Origin: an uncultured Candidatus Melainabacteria bacterium
GTDB lineage: Bacteria; Cyanobacteriota; Vampirovibrionia; Gastranaerophilales; Gastranaerophilaceae
Assembly: GCA_934692295.1 (NCBI GenBank)
Contig: CAKUTL010000055.1
Coordinates: 1 to 9,532, forward strand
Direction: 5' to 3'
Length of the DNA: 9,532 nucleotides
Shown here: positions 1 to 6,312 of the stretch, piece after piece
Position numbering within the stretch: the stretch's first letter is position 1
Layout: every line of letters begins with the position of its first letter
The notes under the pieces: generated by a model
The model's database searches: none
Seen by the model: only the letters and a program-made list of their open reading frames with translations
What the model was told of the DNA's origin: nothing
Program-made: the position numbers and the translations under genes

Positions 1-89
1 CATAAACCTTCATCAATTGCGGCTTTTACAATACTCTCTGAGCATGAGTATCCATTGTTGAAGTATGTAAGTGCTTTATCTTTAATCAT
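1..89 (-). CDS. Putative redox-active C_GCAxxG_C_C family protein, N-terminal fragment
   Basis: This gene runs off the left edge of the window. Only its first 29 codons are visible, reading MIKDKALTYFNNGYSCSESI and then VKAAIDEGL. The 'ALxYFxxGYxCSES' pattern is how proteins of the C_GCAxxG_C_C family begin, with Cys16 as the first conserved cysteine; this is recognition from memory, and the remaining cysteine motif lies outside the window. Members are small proteins thought to be redox-active or to bind a metal or cluster through conserved cysteines; their substrates are poorly known. The ATG at 89-87 is preceded by AGGAGA (103-98) at 8 bases, a good ribosome binding site. It follows the lipoprotein gene by 16 bases on the same strand, so it is probably the third gene of the TPR-lipoprotein operon. 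The start is secure; the family assignment is moderate. Confidence 0.6.
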   Translation of the reverse strand, partial: MIKDKALTYFNNGYSCSESIVKAAIDEGL

Positions 90-105
90 TTTTTAATTCT
101 CCTAT

Positions 106-552
106 TTAATTTCTCACATAAAATTGAGATGATGTCAAAATTTTTGTTGGGTTGTCTTTGGAATAAACTTTCATTATATAAACCCCAATTTCATTAAAAA
201 CTACATAATCGGTAAAGTAGTATATTTGTTCATCTTTTAGTTTTACATGTCTTGACCAAACTAAGTCATAGCCTAGTCTGTCAGCGGAATCTCCTGCAAT
301 AGTTTTCCCATCTGTTTTTACAACTTGAATAAATAATTTCTTTGTTACAACAGGTTTTGGAAGGGTTACCAAATAATATATTCTTTCATTTGGTTTGAAT
401 ATATTTGATGTGGAGTGCAATGTTTCTGTTGAAAATGGATATTTATTGAACAAAATCTGTGATTGCTCATTATTGCATGCACAAGTGAACAATGTTAGAA
501 ATATTGTCATTAAAAAAATTATTAAAGATTTTTTAGCTATTTTCAAAAACAA
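106..552 (-). CDS. Putative lipoprotein, unknown function (148 aa)
   Basis: I do not recognise a named family. The protein begins with a lysine-containing hydrophobic signal segment (residues 1-23, MFLKIAKKSLIIFLMTIFLT then LFT) ending in Cys-Ala-Cys. Either Cys24 or Cys26 could be the lipidated cysteine (L-F-T-C or T-C-A-C), although neither is a textbook lipobox. The remaining 120 or so residues are rich in beta-branched and aromatic residues (IYYLVTLPKP, IYYFTDYVVF, GVYIMKVYSK), suggesting a beta-sandwich domain outside the cytoplasmic membrane. I chose the TTG at 552-550 because GGAG (562-559) lies 6 bases before it. The frame is open to another TTG at 567, but that start precedes the ribosome binding site; the first ATG (residue 15) would cut the signal segment. 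It lies 17 bases after the TPR gene and 16 before the cysteine protein, so it is probably co-transcribed. Confidence 0.75.
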   Translation of the reverse strand: MFLKIAKKSLIIFLMTIFLTLFTCACNNEQSQILFNKYPFSTETLHSTSNIFKPNERIYYLVTLPKPVVTKKLFIQVVKTDGKTIAGDSADRLGYDLVWSRHVKLKDEQIYYFTDYVVFNEIGVYIMKVYSKDNPTKILTSSQFYVRN

Positions 553-558
553 TATTTT

Positions 559-564
559 CTCCAA
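559..564 (-). promoter_or_regulatory. Ribosome binding site that decides the lipoprotein start
   Basis: On the minus strand TTGGAG (564-559) stands 6 bases before the TTG codon at 552-550. It lies inside the longer reading frame that opens at 567, so translation more likely starts at 552. No ATG occurs within good spacing, so a TTG start is inferred. Confidence 0.6.
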
Positions 565-569
565 CAAAA

Positions 570-2651
570 TTACTGCAACTGTTTAATTTCTGCTTGAACA
601 GTATTTATCATTTCTTTGTCGTTGTTGTGTTTGATAAATAGTTTGTAGTTTTTGATTGCATCGGCTTTTTTACCTTGGTGTTCAAAAGCTTTGCCTAGGG
701 CATAATAAGCGTATCCAAAGTTATAATCAGAATCTAAAGAAATAACTTTTTCAAAACTCTTTTGAGATTCAATTAAGTTATTTTCGTTTGCGTACGCAAG
801 TCCTAAATTAAACCATCCATCGGTATAGTCAGGGTTAACGATGATTGATTTTTGATAAAAGTTAACTGCTTTTGTATTATCTTCTTTGATTTTGTAAATA
901 TTTCCAATTTTTAAAAGTGTAACTGCATCATTTGGAACAAGTTGCAGTGCATCTTGGTAATTCTTCACTGCTGCATCATAGTTGTTTGCTTTGTAATTTT
1001 TATCCCCTTCTGCAATAAAGTCTTCATTTTGTTTAATTGTTACGTTTGATGTTTTAACAACAGCAGGTGTTTTTTCTGTAGAGGAAACATTTTGTTCATT
1101 ATTATTATCCATTGATAAACTGATTGTTGGTAGAACTTTGTTTCCGGTATTGTCTATATTAACTTTTGGGGTATAAAGTGAAGAGATGAAATCACTATAC
1201 TCTGCAGAATATACTGTTTTATCAGGATTTATAGAAATAGCTTTTTCATAGTTTTCGGATGCTTTTGTATTTTCTCCTTCAGCTCTATATGCTTTTGCTA
1301 ATCCATAATATACATAACCATCACTATATCCACCTTTGATTGCAGATTTAAAATCTTCAATAGCTTTGGCATTATCACCTTTATCAACAAGTTCATGACC
1401 TCTTGCAACAAGTGCATCATTTAGGTTATTTTTAATTGTTTTGTCATCTTTTGTTGTTAAGAGTTCTTGGTACAAAGAAATTGCTTCATCATATTGTTTT
1501 AAGGCATGGAGTGCAATTGCTTTATTTGATTTAATATCAAGATTATCAGGTTGGGCAGCAAGAATTTCATTGTAGTATTTTAATGCTGTTTGGTAATCTT
1601 TTTTGTTGTGATAGCAATTTGCAATTTCTTTTTTAAGGTCGATATTGTCCGCATCTTTTTGAATTGCAACTAAATAATTTTCAATTGCTTTATCGTAATT
1701 CCCAACTTCTTTATAAACGGCTGCTAGGTTTTTGTATCCGTTTATATCGTTAGGAAATGCTTTGATATACATATTGTATTGTGTAATTGCTTCTGTATTT
1801 TTATTCATATCAGCAAGCAAGTTTGCATAATCAAGTCTTACAGTGTTTAGGTTAGGAATTTTTTGTAAAACAACTTGGTATTGCTCATACGCCATATCAT
1901 TTTTACCTAAATCTTGATAACTTTGAGCAAGTCCCAAATGGGCTGCATTATTATCAGGATCAAGTTCAATTGCTTTTTCTAGCATTTCAACCGCTTTTTC
2001 TGAGCTATCAGTATTTAATAGTGAAATTCCGTATTCTGAGTAATTTTTAAATGATTCTGGATTTTTTTCATAAATTCTTTGATATTGTTTAGAAGCGTTT
2101 GTATAATCTTTTATTGCGTAATATGATGCAGCTAAACTTTCTCTTGCTTCTGCATGTTGTGCGTATGTATCAAGGAATAGGTTATAATCCTTGATTGCTT
2201 CGTTATAATTTCTCAACTGATATTGAACATTTGCGATATTGTAATAGTTAAATTTGTATTCAGGGAAAATATCAAGTGCTTTGTTGTATGCTGTTAGGGC
2301 TTCTTTATATTTTCCTTGGTTTTCGTAGATGCTACCAATACTAATATATACAAAAGCATCATCTGGGTTTAGCTCAGTAACTTTTTTATAGTTTTCTAAT
2401 GCTTTGTCGTATTGGTCAATTTCAGAATAAATCCCTGCTAATTTAGTATAAAGCATTGCATCTCCACCTGATACTTCAATTGCTTTTTCAAGTTTAGAGA
2501 TTGCATCTTTCAAGTCTTGTTGGTGTTCTGCTGTGCATGCTTCTTGGTATAAAGCGGTTGCTTCCGGAGTCATTTGAGCATTTACTGCTTGTGAGCTGAA
2601 TGCTAATGCAGATACCAAAATAGTGGTTAAAAGTTGCTTTCTGATTTTCAT
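570..2651 (-). CDS. Secreted tetratricopeptide-repeat (TPR) protein, about 17 repeats (693 aa)
   Basis: This is almost entirely a TPR superhelix, a scaffold for protein-protein contacts; no catalytic domain is visible. Residues 1-25 form a signal peptide (MKIRKQ, a hydrophobic run, then VNA before Gln26), so the protein is probably periplasmic or exported. About thirteen 34-residue repeats occupy residues 31-480, with typical units such as YDKALENYKKVTELNPDDA, YKEALTAYNKALDIFPEYK and SEKAVEMLEKAIELDPDN. An Asn/Ser/Thr-rich linker (about 487-545) separates these from four more repeats that reach nearly to the C-terminus. The ATG at 2651-2649 follows AAGGAAG (2662-2656) by 4 bases. It heads an apparent operon with the putative lipoprotein 17 bases downstream. 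TPR proteins with signal peptides often assemble envelope or secretion complexes, but nothing here identifies the partner; the adjacent lipoprotein is the obvious candidate. Confidence 0.9.
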   Translation of the reverse strand: MKIRKQLLTTILVSALAFSSQAVNAQMTPEATALYQEACTAEHQQDLKDAISKLEKAIEVSGGDAMLYTKLAGIYSEIDQYDKALENYKKVTELNPDDAFVYISIGSIYENQGKYKEALTAYNKALDIFPEYKFNYYNIANVQYQLRNYNEAIKDYNLFLDTYAQHAEARESLAASYYAIKDYTNASKQYQRIYEKNPESFKNYSEYGISLLNTDSSEKAVEMLEKAIELDPDNNAAHLGLAQSYQDLGKNDMAYEQYQVVLQKIPNLNTVRLDYANLLADMNKNTEAITQYNMYIKAFPNDINGYKNLAAVYKEVGNYDKAIENYLVAIQKDADNIDLKKEIANCYHNKKDYQTALKYYNEILAAQPDNLDIKSNKAIALHALKQYDEAISLYQELLTTKDDKTIKNNLNDALVARGHELVDKGDNAKAIEDFKSAIKGGYSDGYVYYGLAKAYRAEGENTKASENYEKAISINPDKTVYSAEYSDFISSLYTPKVNIDNTGNKVLPTISLSMDNNNEQNVSSTEKTPAVVKTSNVTIKQNEDFIAEGDKNYKANNYDAAVKNYQDALQLVPNDAVTLLKIGNIYKIKEDNTKAVNFYQKSIIVNPDYTDGWFNLGLAYANENNLIESQKSFEKVISLDSDYNFGYAYYALGKAFEHQGKKADAIKNYKLFIKHNNDKEMINTVQAEIKQLQ

Positions 2652-2709
2652 ATTACTTCCTTCGCATATTTCTATAAAATATTACCTTTGTATAAAATGT
2701 TTTAACTAT

Positions 2710-2738
2710 ATTTTGCTATTTGCTACTCTAGTTGTCAA
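2710..2738 (-). promoter_or_regulatory. Candidate promoter of the TPR-lipoprotein operon
   Basis: On the minus strand a consensus TTGACA (2738-2733) is followed after 17 bases by CAAAAT (2715-2710), which matches four of six -10 positions. It lies about 60 bases before the TPR gene's start codon. The -35 is perfect but the -10 is weak, and in such AT-rich sequence alternatives exist, so this is tentative. Confidence 0.35.
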
Positions 2739-2768
2739 ATTTTATACATTCTATCTTTTTTAATGATT

Positions 2769-2786
2769 TTATCATATTTTTGATAA
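2769..2786. repeat. AT-rich inverted repeat upstream of the TPR operon
   Basis: TTATCA (2769-2774) and TGATAA (2781-2786) are perfect inverted arms around TATTTT. They lie roughly 70 bases upstream of the predicted minus-strand transcript start, where a regulator could bind. An AT-rich repeat this short can easily arise by chance. The rest of 2652-2950 holds no reading frame or hairpin that I can support. Confidence 0.25.
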
Positions 2787-2951
2787 TTTTGCTTTTGAGT
2801 AGTATAAAGAAATATTAGCATAAATATACAAAAATTTTGCAATATTTTCTCTTAATATAATGTATAATTAATTAAACAAAAATACTTAACAAAATTTTAC
2901 AAATAAAAACCAAATATACTAGCAAAAATTTCCGGCATGTTGGTTTATAGC

Positions 2952-2980
2952 TAGAGAAATCATGTATTTCGTGGTATAAT
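2952..2980 (+). promoter_or_regulatory. Extended -10 promoter of the small-protein gene
   Basis: TAGAGA (2952-2957, four of six matches to TTGACA) is followed after 17 bases by a perfect TATAAT (2975-2980). The -10 has an upstream TG at 2972-2973 in the right place for an extended -10 (TGGTATAAT). Transcription would begin near 2987, about 40 bases before the start codon. This is one of the best-formed promoters in the window. Confidence 0.7.
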
Positions 2981-3026
2981 ATATGAGATGTTTACAACCT
3001 TATAATAATTTTAAAGGAGTGTGTTT

Positions 3027-3185
3027 ATGTCAACAGTAATTTCAGACAAAGAGGTTAAAAAGGTAAAATCTAAATTTACCGATGAATTCGAAACCTACTT
3101 GAAAAATCAATGCACAAAGACAACTTTTAATGGTACTGAGTTAGAATCTTTCTCTTGGTACAAAAAAGTTTTAGGTCTTGTGTAA
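3027..3185 (+). CDS. Small protein of unknown function (52 aa)
   Basis: I do not recognise this protein. It reads MSTVISDKEVKKVKSKFTDE, FETYLKNQCTKTTFNGTELE, then SFSWYKKVLGLV. It is charged, lysine-rich in the first half and probably helical, with one cysteine (Cys29), one tryptophan (Trp44) and no signal peptide or membrane segment, so it should be cytoplasmic. The case for a real gene rests on its context: a strong extended -10 promoter, AAGGAG (3014-3019) 7 bases before the ATG, and an intrinsic terminator starting 38 bases after the TAA. Together these define a single-gene transcript of roughly 260 nucleotides. Codon choice (AAA, GAA, TTA, GTT) resembles that of neighbouring genes. It is divergent from the TPR operon and upstream of lepA, but separated from lepA by its own terminator. 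It could also act as a small RNA with a coding segment. Confidence 0.8.
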   Translation: MSTVISDKEVKKVKSKFTDEFETYLKNQCTKTTFNGTELESFSWYKKVLGLV

Positions 3186-3223
3186 CCTTTGTGAGTATCT
3201 TAATCTCATTAAAACATTCAAAT

Positions 3224-3247
3224 ACCGGCTTTTTTAGCCGGTTTTTT
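3224..3247 (+). terminator. Intrinsic terminator after the small-protein gene
   Basis: ACCGGCT (3224-3230) pairs perfectly with AGCCGGT (3236-3242) around a TTTTT loop. The hairpin runs directly into a T tract (3242-3247). The GC-rich stem stands out sharply from the AT-rich surroundings. It should end the small-gene transcript before lepA. Confidence 0.9.
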
Positions 3248-3267
3248 AGTGCGAAAATTATCTAAGT

Positions 3268-3334
3268 GGGTAATAGATTTTTAGGTAATATACCATTAGA
3301 CTATTAGAGTACATAAGGGTAATAAAATTTTAGG
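3268..3334 (+). repeat. Imperfect 18-bp direct repeat between the small gene and lepA
   Basis: GGGTAATAGATTTTTAGG (3268-3285) recurs as GGGTAATAAAATTTTAGG (3317-3334), identical at 16 of 18 positions, with the starts 49 bases apart. The span 3248-3449 otherwise has no supported gene. It also holds an AT-rich hairpin, CCAAAT-TTTT-ATTTGG, at 3410-3425. The role is unknown; both could be operator-like or chance features of AT-rich DNA. Confidence 0.4.
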
Positions 3335-3449
3335 ATTCATTAGCCAATTGTATGAAAAAGATAAAGTTTAAAATTTGAAGTATGAAAATATGGGGTAAGT
3401 AATTCTTGTCCAAATTTTTATTTGGTTGTTTTATCACTTTATATCTTAT

Positions 3450-3477
3450 TTTACAACTATTTTTTTTTATATATAAT
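3450..3477 (+). promoter_or_regulatory. lepA promoter, predicted to give a leaderless transcript
   Basis: TTTACA (3450-3455, five of six) is followed after 16 bases by a perfect TATAAT (3472-3477). The -10 ends only 7 bases before the lepA ATG at 3485, so transcription would start at or beside the A of the start codon. The absence of a Shine-Dalgarno sequence before this ATG agrees with that. Confidence 0.6.
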
Positions 3478-3484
3478 TAAAATT

Positions 3485-5287
3485 ATGAAAACTAGAGAAA
3501 ACGTAAGAAATTTTTGTATAATAGCTCACATTGACCACGGAAAGTCAACACTTGCTGATAGATTGCTTGAAAAAACAGGTACTGTTGCTCAACGTGATAT
3601 GCAAGAGCAGTTGCTTGATTCAATGGATATTGAGCGTGAAAGAGGTATTACTATTAAGTTGAATGCTGCAAGAATGAATTATCTTGCTTCTGACGGTAAA
3701 AATTATGAATTGAACTTAATTGATACTCCCGGACACGTAGATTTTTCTTACGAAGTTTCACGTTCTCTTGCAGCTTGTGAAGGAGCATTATTAATTGTTG
3801 ATGCAACTCAAGGTGTTGAGGCTCAAACTTTAGCAAATGTTTATTTAGCGATTGAGCAAAATTTGGAAATTATTCCTGTAATTAATAAAATCGACCTTCC
3901 ATCTGCTGATGTTGAACGTGTAAAACAAGAAATTGAAGAAATTTTAGGTATTGATGCTTCTATGGCAATTCCTGTTAGTGCTAAAACAGGTGTTGGTATT
4001 GATGAAGTTTTGGAAGCTGTTGTAAATTATATCCCTGCTCCGGTTGATAATTCTGACAAACCATTAAGAGCATTGGTTTTTGACAGTGTGTACGATCAGT
4101 ACTTAGGAACTGTTTGTTATTTTAAAGTTGTTGATGGAAATATTTCTGTTGGAGATAAGGTTAGATTTATGGCATCAGGCAAGGAATATGAAGTTGTTGA
4201 ACTTGGTTATCAAACACCGGCGAGAAAACCTGTTCAAAAATTGACTTGTGGAGATGTTGGATATTTTGCAGGTTCTATTAAAGAGTTAACTCGTTTTGTT
4301 GGAGATACGATTACAAATGTTGAAAATCCTGCAACAGAAGCTCTTCCTGGTTATAAAGAGGCATTGCCAATGGTCTTTTCAGGTATGTATCCGGTGGATA
4401 ATGAAGATTATGGCGATTTGAAAGAAGCGTTAGAAAAACTAAAACTTAATGATAGCAGTATTACTTTTGAACCGGAAACATCAAGTGCTTTGGGTTTCGG
4501 GTTTAGATGCGGATTTTTGGGCATGCTTCACATGGAAATTGCTCAAGAACGTTTGGAAAGAGAATATAATCTTTCTCTTGTTACAACTGCACCATCTGTA
4601 GTTTATAAGGTTCATAAAACTAATGGAGAAGTTGTAGAGATTGATAACCCGTCAAATCTTCCTGCAGCTCAATATAGAGATTATATTGAAGAACCTTATG
4701 TGAAAGTTCAAGTTATCACTCCTAACGAATTTGTTGGAACTTTAATGGATTTATCTCAATCAAAACGTGGTATTTTTAAGAATATGACCTATCTGGATAA
4801 GGTTCGTGTTGATTTGACTTACGAAATCCCGTTGAGTGAGGTTATTACCGATTTTTATGATCAATTAAAATCTCGTACAAAAGGTTATGCAAGTTTAGAC
4901 TATGAATTTAGTGAATATAAACGTTCTAATCTTGTGAAACTTGATATTATGCTTGCAGGGGAAGTTGTCGATGCCTTGTCTGTAATTTGCCATGAAGATA
5001 GTGCATTTTATGTTGGACAAAAATTAACTGCAAAATTGAAAGAAATTATTCCAAGGCAGTTATTTGAAGTGCCAATTCAAGCTGCTGTTGGCGGTCGAGT
5101 TATTGCCAGAACAAACATTAAAGCAATGCGTAAAAACGTACTTGCTAAATGCTATGGTGGTGATATTTCCCGTAAACGTAAACTTCTTGAAAAACAGAAA
5201 AAAGGTAAAAAACGTATGAAATCTGTAGGAAGTGTAGAAGTTCCACAAGAAGCGTTTATGGCTGTTCTTAGTCTTGATGAAGATTAA
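3485..5287 (+). CDS. lepA: Elongation factor 4 (LepA), ribosome-associated translational GTPase
   Basis: LepA/EF4 binds the ribosome and hydrolyses GTP; it has been described as a back-translocase and as aiding initiation or 30S assembly. It is cytosolic or loosely membrane-associated. At 600 residues it has the normal family length. GTPase motifs are intact: G1 AHIDHGKST (14-22), G2 RGITIK (53-58), G3 DTPGH (80-84, with catalytic-site His84), G4 NKID (134-137) and G5 SAK (165-167). Elongation-factor domains follow, then the LepA-specific lysine-rich C-terminus (KKQKKGKKRMKSVGSVEVPQ in essence) ending AVLSLDED. I chose the ATG at 3485 because MKTRENVRNF aligns with the usual LepA start. An in-frame TTG at 3422 would add 21 hydrophobic residues, overlap the promoter and has no ribosome binding site. 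The last 20 bases overlap the end of the convergent GerE-type gene, and no intrinsic terminator is visible after lepA. Confidence 0.97.
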   Translation: MKTRENVRNFCIIAHIDHGKSTLADRLLEKTGTVAQRDMQEQLLDSMDIERERGITIKLNAARMNYLASDGKNYELNLIDTPGHVDFSYEVSRSLAACEGALLIVDATQGVEAQTLANVYLAIEQNLEIIPVINKIDLPSADVERVKQEIEEILGIDASMAIPVSAKTGVGIDEVLEAVVNYIPAPVDNSDKPLRALVFDSVYDQYLGTVCYFKVVDGNISVGDKVRFMASGKEYEVVELGYQTPARKPVQKLTCGDVGYFAGSIKELTRFVGDTITNVENPATEALPGYKEALPMVFSGMYPVDNEDYGDLKEALEKLKLNDSSITFEPETSSALGFGFRCGFLGMLHMEIAQERLEREYNLSLVTTAPSVVYKVHKTNGEVVEIDNPSNLPAAQYRDYIEEPYVKVQVITPNEFVGTLMDLSQSKRGIFKNMTYLDKVRVDLTYEIPLSEVITDFYDQLKSRTKGYASLDYEFSEYKRSNLVKLDIMLAGEVVDALSVICHEDSAFYVGQKLTAKLKEIIPRQLFEVPIQAAVGGRVIARTNIKAMRKNVLAKCYGGDISRKRKLLEKQKKGKKRMKSVGSVEVPQEAFMAVLSLDED

Positions 5288-5510
5288 CAACACCTTTTGT
5301 AACCGCTAATAAAGCAGCATCAAGTCTGTTTTTAACACCTATTTTTCTGATAATAGATGCAACGTGAGCTTTAACGGTGTGGTGTGTTATCGTCAAAATT
5401 TCTGCAATTTCCCTGTTTGTTTTACCTTGAATTACATATTGCAAGACTTCAATTTCTCTATCCGTAAGTTTTGCCATAATTTCTTTTTTGTCTAATTCCG
5501 TATTACTCAA
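5268..5510 (-). CDS. Stand-alone LuxR/GerE-type helix-turn-helix regulator (80 aa)
   Basis: Nearly the whole protein is one GerE/LuxR DNA-binding domain (residues 14-75): LTDREIEVLQYVIQGKTNRE, then IAEILTITHHTVKAHVASII and RKIGVKNR. 'TVKAHV' begins the recognition helix. There is no receiver or ligand-binding domain, as in Bacillus GerE and the small cyanobacterial regulator PedR, so activity may depend on abundance, dimerisation or a partner. It has no cysteine, which argues against a thiol switch like the one proposed for PedR. The chosen start is TTG at 5510-5508, 10 bases after AAAGGA (5526-5521); an ATG at 5477 (residue 12) lacks a good ribosome binding site but would keep the whole domain. 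Its 3' end overlaps lepA by 20 bases, tail to tail, so lepA readthrough would be antisense to it. The promoter region is shared with the divergent gene at 5774. Confidence 0.88.
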   Translation of the reverse strand: MSNTELDKKEIMAKLTDREIEVLQYVIQGKTNREIAEILTITHHTVKAHVASIIRKIGVKNRLDAALLAVTKGVVNLHQD

Positions 5511-5550
5511 TTGTTTTCAGTCCTTTCTATAATTTCAATCTTATCATTAG

Positions 5551-5573
5551 TTAGCCATATTGCTATTAGCCAT
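5551..5573 (+). repeat. 8-bp direct repeat TTAGCCAT overlapping the regulator's -10
   Basis: TTAGCCAT occurs at 5551-5558 and again exactly at 5566-5573, so the starts are 15 bases apart. The second copy overlaps the predicted -10 of the minus-strand regulator promoter and the first lies at its expected transcript start. That arrangement would suit a repressor or autoregulation site, but this is inferred from position alone. Confidence 0.4.
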
Positions 5574-5593
5574 TCGGGTATAATTAGTGTCAA
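5565..5593 (-). promoter_or_regulatory. Candidate promoter of the GerE-type regulator
   Basis: On the minus strand a perfect TTGACA (5593-5588) precedes GCTAAT (5570-5565, four of six) by 17 bases. The predicted transcript start near 5558 leaves an untranslated leader of about 48 bases before the TTG at 5510, with AAAGGA in it. Confidence 0.55.
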
Positions 5594-5596
5594 AAC

Positions 5597-5640
5597 CTTA
5601 TATATAAGCTAATAAATTTTTATATATTAAGAATTCTTAA
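5597..5640. promoter_or_regulatory. Two perfect palindromes in the divergent intergenic region, possible operators
   Basis: CTTATATATAAG (5597-5608) and TTAAGAATTCTTAA (5627-5640) are perfect 12-bp and 14-bp palindromes with centres 31 bases apart, about three helical turns. The first sits directly upstream of the regulator's -35. The second is centred near -56 of the predicted start of the gene at 5774, where activators often bind. GerE-type proteins bind as dimers, so the adjacent regulator is a candidate ligand. AT-rich palindromes also occur by chance. Confidence 0.4.
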
Positions 5641-5654
5641 CAATTGATCCCATT

Positions 5655-5683
5655 TTGGCAATTATTTAAAGACGAAATACTTT
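5655..5683 (+). promoter_or_regulatory. Candidate promoter of the 150-aa gene
   Basis: TTGGCA (5655-5660, five of six) is followed after 17 bases by TACTTT (5678-5683), which keeps the three most conserved -10 positions (first T, second A, last T). Transcription would start near 5690, leaving a leader of about 84 bases. A weak -10 with an upstream palindrome fits an activated promoter; this is tentative. Confidence 0.35.
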
Positions 5684-5773
5684 ATATATATACGAGATGG
5701 AAAATCAAAAATGATTGATTAAAAAAAAGAAATTTATCACAGAGTAAGTGAGTACAAGAGGAGATTCGAACAA

Positions 5774-6226
5774 ATGGGTATCAGTTTCAACAACAATGAT
5801 TATGGCATTACACGTAAAGAGTGGCGTGCTATTAAAAAAGAATTAAAGGCGGCTGATAAAGCTGATGATAGTTTTAAATTATCAAGATCTGATTACAAAG
5901 ATATGAAAGCGTCAATTAAAGCTGGTAATCTAGGTGATTATCTTGATAAATACGGCACAAATATCAGAAACGCAATGGGATTATCATTGACTGGAAAAGT
6001 CGATGGAACAGAAGATGTTAAAGCAGCACAACAAATTGTAAATGATGTAGAACTTCCAAAGACTGACAAAGCGAAAGTTGTTCGTTATATTCAAATGGCA
6101 AATTATGCTCAAGTTAAAGAAGGAGCAGAGGTAGCCTTTAAAGAAGTTGGAAATACAATGACAACTGGACATATGGAGTCATTTTTTAGCCAAAATCAAG
6201 GTGTATTAGATACTTTGTTTGCCTAG
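5774..6226 (+). CDS. Conserved-looking protein of unknown function (150 aa)
   Basis: I do not recognise a family. The protein has no signal peptide, membrane segment or cysteine. It is rich in Lys, Ala and Asp and looks all-helical, with amphipathic stretches at about 14-33 (RKEWRAIKKELKAADKAD), 36-60 and 98-125. It opens with MGISFNNNDYG, which resembles the MGLSLNNIYQ opening of the TPR protein encoded at 6313-7875, although the rest is unrelated. The ATG at 5774 follows AGGAG (5759-5763) by 10 bases. A predicted promoter and a downstream hairpin terminator make it a single-gene unit. It is divergent from the GerE-type regulator and may be its target, an inference from the shared intergenic region. 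Base composition and codon use match neighbouring genes, so I see no sign of recent transfer. Confidence 0.85.
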   Translation: MGISFNNNDYGITRKEWRAIKKELKAADKADDSFKLSRSDYKDMKASIKAGNLGDYLDKYGTNIRNAMGLSLTGKVDGTEDVKAAQQIVNDVELPKTDKAKVVRYIQMANYAQVKEGAEVAFKEVGNTMTTGHMESFFSQNQGVLDTLFA

Positions 6227-6273
6227 TTTATAAGATTATATAGAATTTCACTTTACTCACAATGCTTATTAAT

Positions 6274-6299
6274 AGAGCCGGTCAAATGACTGGCTCTTT
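6274..6299 (+). terminator. Intrinsic terminator after the 150-aa gene
   Basis: AGAGCCGGTC (6274-6283) pairs with GACTGGCTCT (6288-6297) around an AAAT loop: ten pairs with one G-T wobble. It is followed by TTTGTTTAT on the plus strand. It lies between two convergent genes and could also slow minus-strand transcription, but the sequence beyond it on that strand (TATTAATAAG) is a poor T tract. Confidence 0.8.
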
Positions 6300-6312
6300 G
6301 TTTATAAAAAAT

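Noticed and set aside
570..2651. Tandem DNA repeat array
   Set aside because: The periodicity of about 102 bases reflects 34-residue TPR units that have diverged at the DNA level; it is a protein repeat, not a recent DNA duplication.
3422..3484. A 21-residue hydrophobic N-terminal extension of LepA starting at TTG 3422
   Set aside because: The extension overlaps the predicted promoter, has no ribosome binding site and is not found in LepA proteins, which normally begin at the MKTRENVRNF-like sequence.
5060..5293. Minus-strand open frame of 77 codons inside lepA
   Set aside because: It is a shadow of the lepA coding sequence, rich in Phe/Thr from antisense AAA/GTT codons, with no ribosome binding site; lepA is certain here.
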